Below are positions 61,220 through 64,000 of a DNA stretch of 64,000 nucleotides, piece by piece. Position 1 is the first letter of the stretch; every line of letters starts with the position of its first letter. The notes under the pieces are model-generated. The model had not been told where the DNA came from, made no database searches, and saw only the letters and a program-made list of their open reading frames with translations. Source of the stretch: Nocardia sp. NBC_01730 (lineage in GTDB: Bacteria; Actinomycetota; Actinomycetes; Mycobacteriales; Mycobacteriaceae); contig NZ_CP109162.1 of NCBI RefSeq assembly GCF_035920445.1, positions 6,510,001-6,574,000 of the forward strand, read 5' to 3'. The translations under genes and the position numbers were made by a program.

Positions 61220-62185
61220 TCAGCCGAAGGTCAGACCGCGCAACGCCAGCCACTGCTGCGGGTCGACGTGCTGGCCGCCGACGATCACCTCGAAATGCAG
61301 GTGCGGGCCGGTCGAGTCACCACGGTTGCCCATGCGGGCGATCTGCATGCCCGCGGGCACTCGCTCACCAACCGAGACGAAGAAGTCGTACATGTGCCCG
61401 TACACGGTGACGCTGCCGTCGTCGTGCCGGATCCGCACCCAGAGGCCGAAGCCCTGGGCCGGGCCCGCGTCGATGACCGTGCCGTTGGCGACCGCGTAGA
61501 TCGGGGTGCCGAGCGGGCCCGCGATGTCGATGCCGTTGTGGAATGTGCCCCACCGGGAACCGAAGCCGGAGGTGAGCATGCCGCGGGCGGGCAGAACGAA
61601 GCCGGAGATACCCGGTAGCGTTGCGGGCTGCACCGGCGCGCTTCCGGTCATCCACGGCTGGCGCGCACCGGCGACCGCGGCGGCCGCCTCGGCCTTGGCG
61701 CGTTCGAGAGTCGCTCGCGCGGCGGCGGTGACCACCGCCTGCTCGCGTAGCCGCTCACCGTTGGCGATCGCGTTCAGCAACCGGCGCACCGATGGCGGAC
61801 TGTTCTGCATCTGCGGCGGATAGGCGACGGCGACGCGCTGAGCACTGCCGGGTGCCGGCGTGCGATCCGTGACCGTCCCCGCGAAAGACGTATCGCTCGC
61901 GGCGAACACCGCGGCAGCGGCCAGCCCGGCCAGCAGCACCTTGTGCGTGCGCACCAGCGCGAGCAGTTCCTCCCCGCTGGGCCGTCGCTGCCACATCTCG
62001 TGCGGGTCCGGCTTGCGTTCCGCTGGTGTCCGCCGTGCCCACAGGGAGTCCCCGGCTCCGAACAGTGTGCGTAGTCTCTGCTCGAAACGCTTTCGCACCC
62101 GCGCGCGCCGATCACGCGGAATGACTCCGATGCCACCCACTCCGCGCACTCGGTCGAGCCCGTCTCGTCGAGCTTTCTCAAGCAT
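61220..62185 (-). CDS. M23 (LytM-type) peptidase, membrane-anchored
   Basis: 321 residues. A basic cytoplasmic N-terminus, membrane helix (VLLAGLAAAAVFAASD, about 82-97), a helical linker, and a C-terminal M23 domain: TSGFGSRWGTFHNGIDIAGP (first zinc ligands His and Asp) and GDSTGPHLHFEV (catalytic HxH). Probably a peptidoglycan endopeptidase or an activator of one. Convergent with purD. Confidence 0.87.
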   Translation of the reverse strand: MLEKARRDGLDRVRGVGGIGVIPRDRRARVRKRFEQRLRTLFGAGDSLWARRTPAERKPDPHEMWQRRPSGEELLALVRTHKVLLAGLAAAAVFAASDTSFAGTVTDRTPAPGSAQRVAVAYPPQMQNSPPSVRRLLNAIANGERLREQAVVTAAARATLERAKAEAAAAVAGARQPWMTGSAPVQPATLPGISGFVLPARGMLTSGFGSRWGTFHNGIDIAGPLGTPIYAVANGTVIDAGPAQGFGLWVRIRHDDGSVTVYGHMYDFFVSVGERVPAGMQIARMGNRGDSTGPHLHFEVIVGGQHVDPQQWLALRGLTFG

Positions 62186-62239
62186 TACGCCGACCCTAAC
62201 CCCGACCGCACGTCGACCGCGTGATCTACCGTCTGTCGA

Positions 62240-63409
62240 GTGTCCAGAGAATCTCGCCGGTCGACCATTCCCCCTTTCTACGTGATGGATGTCTGGAAAG
62301 CCGCCGCGGAACGGGCCAGAACCCACGGCGACGTGCTCGTACTCGCCGCGGGCCAGCCGTCGACACCCGCGCCCGCGCCGGTGCTGCGGGCGACCCGACT
62401 CGCGATCGAATCCGAATTGCTCGGCTATACCGAGACTTTCGGCATCCTGCCGATCCGCGAGGCGATCGCCGAGCACCATCGTGAGACTTACGGCTATCCG
62501 GTCGATCCGGACGACGTGGTGATGACGACCGGCTCGTCCGGCGCGTTCTCGCTGATCTTCCTTGCCGCGTTCGACCCTGGAGACACCGTCGTGGTCGCCC
62601 GCCCCGGCTATCCGGCCTACCGCAACACCCTCACCGCGCTCGGTTGCCGCGTGCTCGAGTTGGATTGCGGCGCCCACACCAGGTTCCAGCCGACCGCCGC
62701 CATGCTCGAAGCCCTGCCGGAACCACCCGCGGGCCTGGTCGTGGCCAGCCCCGCCAACCCGACCGGCACGATGATCGCCCCCGCCGAGTTGGCCGCACTG
62801 GCCCGCTGGTGCGAGGAACACGGCACCCTGCTGATCTCCGACGAGATCTACCACGGCATCACGTACGACAGCGCCGGCGCGGACAGCAAGACCTCCTCGG
62901 CGTGGGAGACCTCGCGGGAATCGGTGGTGATCGGCTCGGTCTCCAAGTACTTCTCGATGACCGGCTGGCGACTGGGCTGGATGCTGGTGCCGAGTGGACT
63001 GCGCCCCGCGTTGCAGCGTCTGGCGTCGAATCTGACCGTCTGCCCGCCCGCCATCTCGCAGTACGCGGCGCTGCACGCGTTCGGCGCGGAGGCCAAGGCG
63101 GAGCTCGACGGGCACGTCCGGCGTTACGCGGTGAACCGGCGGTTGCTGCTGGACGGGCTGCCGAAGCTCGGCATCACCGACCTGGCTCCCGCCGATGGCG
63201 CCTTCTACGCCTACGCCGACATCGGCCATCTCACCGACGACTCCCGCACGTGGTGCACGGAAGTGCTCGACCACATCGGCGTCGCGCTCGCGCCCGGCGT
63301 CGACTTCGACACCGTGAACGGACATCGCACGGTGCGCTTCTCGTTCGCGGGAGCCACGGAGGACATCGAAGCGGCGCTGTTGCGTCTAGGGCACTATCTC
63401 GGTGCGTGA
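62240..63409 (+). CDS. Class I/II PLP-dependent aminotransferase
   Basis: 389 residues. PLP lysine in GSVSKYFSMTGWRLGW (Lys236); also VASPANPTGTMIAP and ISDEIYHGITYD. Type I fold aspartate/aromatic aminotransferase-like; the amino donor cannot be read from sequence. GTG at 62240 is close to the divergent M23 gene (54 bp). Confidence 0.87.
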   Translation: MSRESRRSTIPPFYVMDVWKAAAERARTHGDVLVLAAGQPSTPAPAPVLRATRLAIESELLGYTETFGILPIREAIAEHHRETYGYPVDPDDVVMTTGSSGAFSLIFLAAFDPGDTVVVARPGYPAYRNTLTALGCRVLELDCGAHTRFQPTAAMLEALPEPPAGLVVASPANPTGTMIAPAELAALARWCEEHGTLLISDEIYHGITYDSAGADSKTSSAWETSRESVVIGSVSKYFSMTGWRLGWMLVPSGLRPALQRLASNLTVCPPAISQYAALHAFGAEAKAELDGHVRRYAVNRRLLLDGLPKLGITDLAPADGAFYAYADIGHLTDDSRTWCTEVLDHIGVALAPGVDFDTVNGHRTVRFSFAGATEDIEAALLRLGHYLGA

Positions 63410-63536
63410 TCCGCCTGTCGAGCAACAACTTTCCGCAGTTCGACACCGTGGCCGCGCGGATGCGGTAAAACAACCTTGATTGCTTTCCTCGCTGATTTCC
63501 CCTGGAAGAACTGATGACGACTGGCACGATGGCACG

Positions 63537-64000
63537 GTGATCACCGCGACGACCCCGAAAGGCGAACGGCGTCGCCAGGCGCTGGTATCAGCTGCCGCCG
63601 AGTTGCTGCTCGAAGGCGGATTCGACGCGGTGCGGCATCGCTCGGTCGCGACGCGCGCTGACCTACCTCTGGCGTCCACCACCTACTACTTCGACTCCTT
63701 GGACGATCTGATCGCGCGGGCGGTCGAGTTCAGCGGCGACGCGGAGCTGGACGCGATGCGCCGCAGAGTCGGCGAGGTGAGCCACCGCCGCCGCGGTGCG
63801 GAGGCCACTGTCGACCTGGTGCTCGACCTGCTGGTGGGGACCGACGGACCCGACGAGATCGCGCGCGGCCACCTGATCGCCCGCTACGAGCGCTCGGTGG
63901 CCTCGGCGCGCCACCCGGAGCTACGGGAGGTGCAGCTCCGACTGCGCGCCCAGCTGGACGAGCTGCTGGCCGACGTGCTGCGCCGGTCCGACCGGATGGT
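63537..64000 (+). CDS. TetR-family transcriptional regulator (3' end missing)
   Basis: At least 154 residues, cut by the window edge. HTH in about 10-55: ALVSAAAELLLEGGFDAVRH, then STTYYFDSLDDLIARAV, as in TetR/AcrR proteins. It may control the aminotransferase 127 bp upstream. GTG at 63537 was chosen; no strong ribosome site is seen. Confidence 0.82.
   Translation, partial: MITATTPKGERRRQALVSAAAELLLEGGFDAVRHRSVATRADLPLASTTYYFDSLDDLIARAVEFSGDAELDAMRRRVGEVSHRRRGAEATVDLVLDLLVGTDGPDEIARGHLIARYERSVASARHPELREVQLRLRAQLDELLADVLRRSDRM

Overview
The window is high-GC actinobacterial DNA of Nocardia type. GTG starts are frequent, genes overlap by ATGA or GTGA, and gene content and order closely follow the cholesterol-catabolism and mce4 region of Mycobacterium tuberculosis (roughly Rv3489-Rv3553). 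It also holds relatives of M. tuberculosis phoP/phoR, the HIT gene beside them, espR and purD. No plasmid, CRISPR array or transposase was seen. Family assignments come from reading the translations; no database search was run.

Layout. 0-2.3 kb: a partial class III aminotransferase and a GNAT protein. 2.8-8.7 kb: steroid C/D-ring genes (ipdC, ipdB, ipdA, echA20 on the minus strand; two SDR genes on the plus strand) around a KstR2-like operator. 8.7-10.9 kb: decayed or low-complexity DNA and an EspR-like regulator. 11.1-21.2 kb: sterol side-chain genes (fadA5, cyp125, a SnoaL-fold gene, ltp3, ltp4, a two-OB-fold protein, two LLM flavoproteins and an acyl-CoA ligase). 21.3-25.0 kb: an IPT-repeat protein, an ECF sigma factor and a VOC protein. 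25.0-32.0 kb: echA19, fadD19, a Doc-type toxin-antitoxin pair, chsE5/chsE4, fdxD and hsd4A. 32.3-42.6 kb: the mce4 import operon (yrbE4A, yrbE4B, mce4A-F, two accessory proteins). 42.7-48.3 kb: PhoP/PhoR-like system, otsA with a small conserved partner, an alpha/beta hydrolase, MbtH and tRNA-Thr. 48.3-58.9 kb: an accessory stretch that starts in tandemly duplicated tRNA-Thr sequence and carries a GDPD, a glycosyltransferase, a mini-operon of very small genes, two XRE regulators, and a phage-type lysin. 58.9-64 kb: housekeeping genes (HIT, PH-domain protein, purD, LytM peptidase, aminotransferase, TetR).

How it works together. Mce4 imports sterol. CYP125 (with ferredoxin FdxD) oxidises the side-chain terminus, FadD19 makes the CoA ester, and ChsE4/ChsE5, EchA19, Hsd4A and FadA5 run the beta-oxidation rounds. 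Ltp3/Ltp4 fit C-24-branched phytosterols, and EchA20/IpdAB/IpdC finish rings C and D. Eight KstR-like operators (consensus TNNAACNNGTTNNA) sit upstream of these units, and at three GTG-start genes the box runs into a TANNNT -10 element exactly 7 nt before the start.

The most unusual signal is a family of 70-78 bp repeats at operon junctions. They behave like mycobacterial MIRUs: each carries a small ORF joined by ATGA to its neighbours, or runs in frame into the next gene as a repetitive leader. Examples lie at 3.9, 4.8, 5.85, 7.6, 18.3, 37.2 and 42.0 kb.
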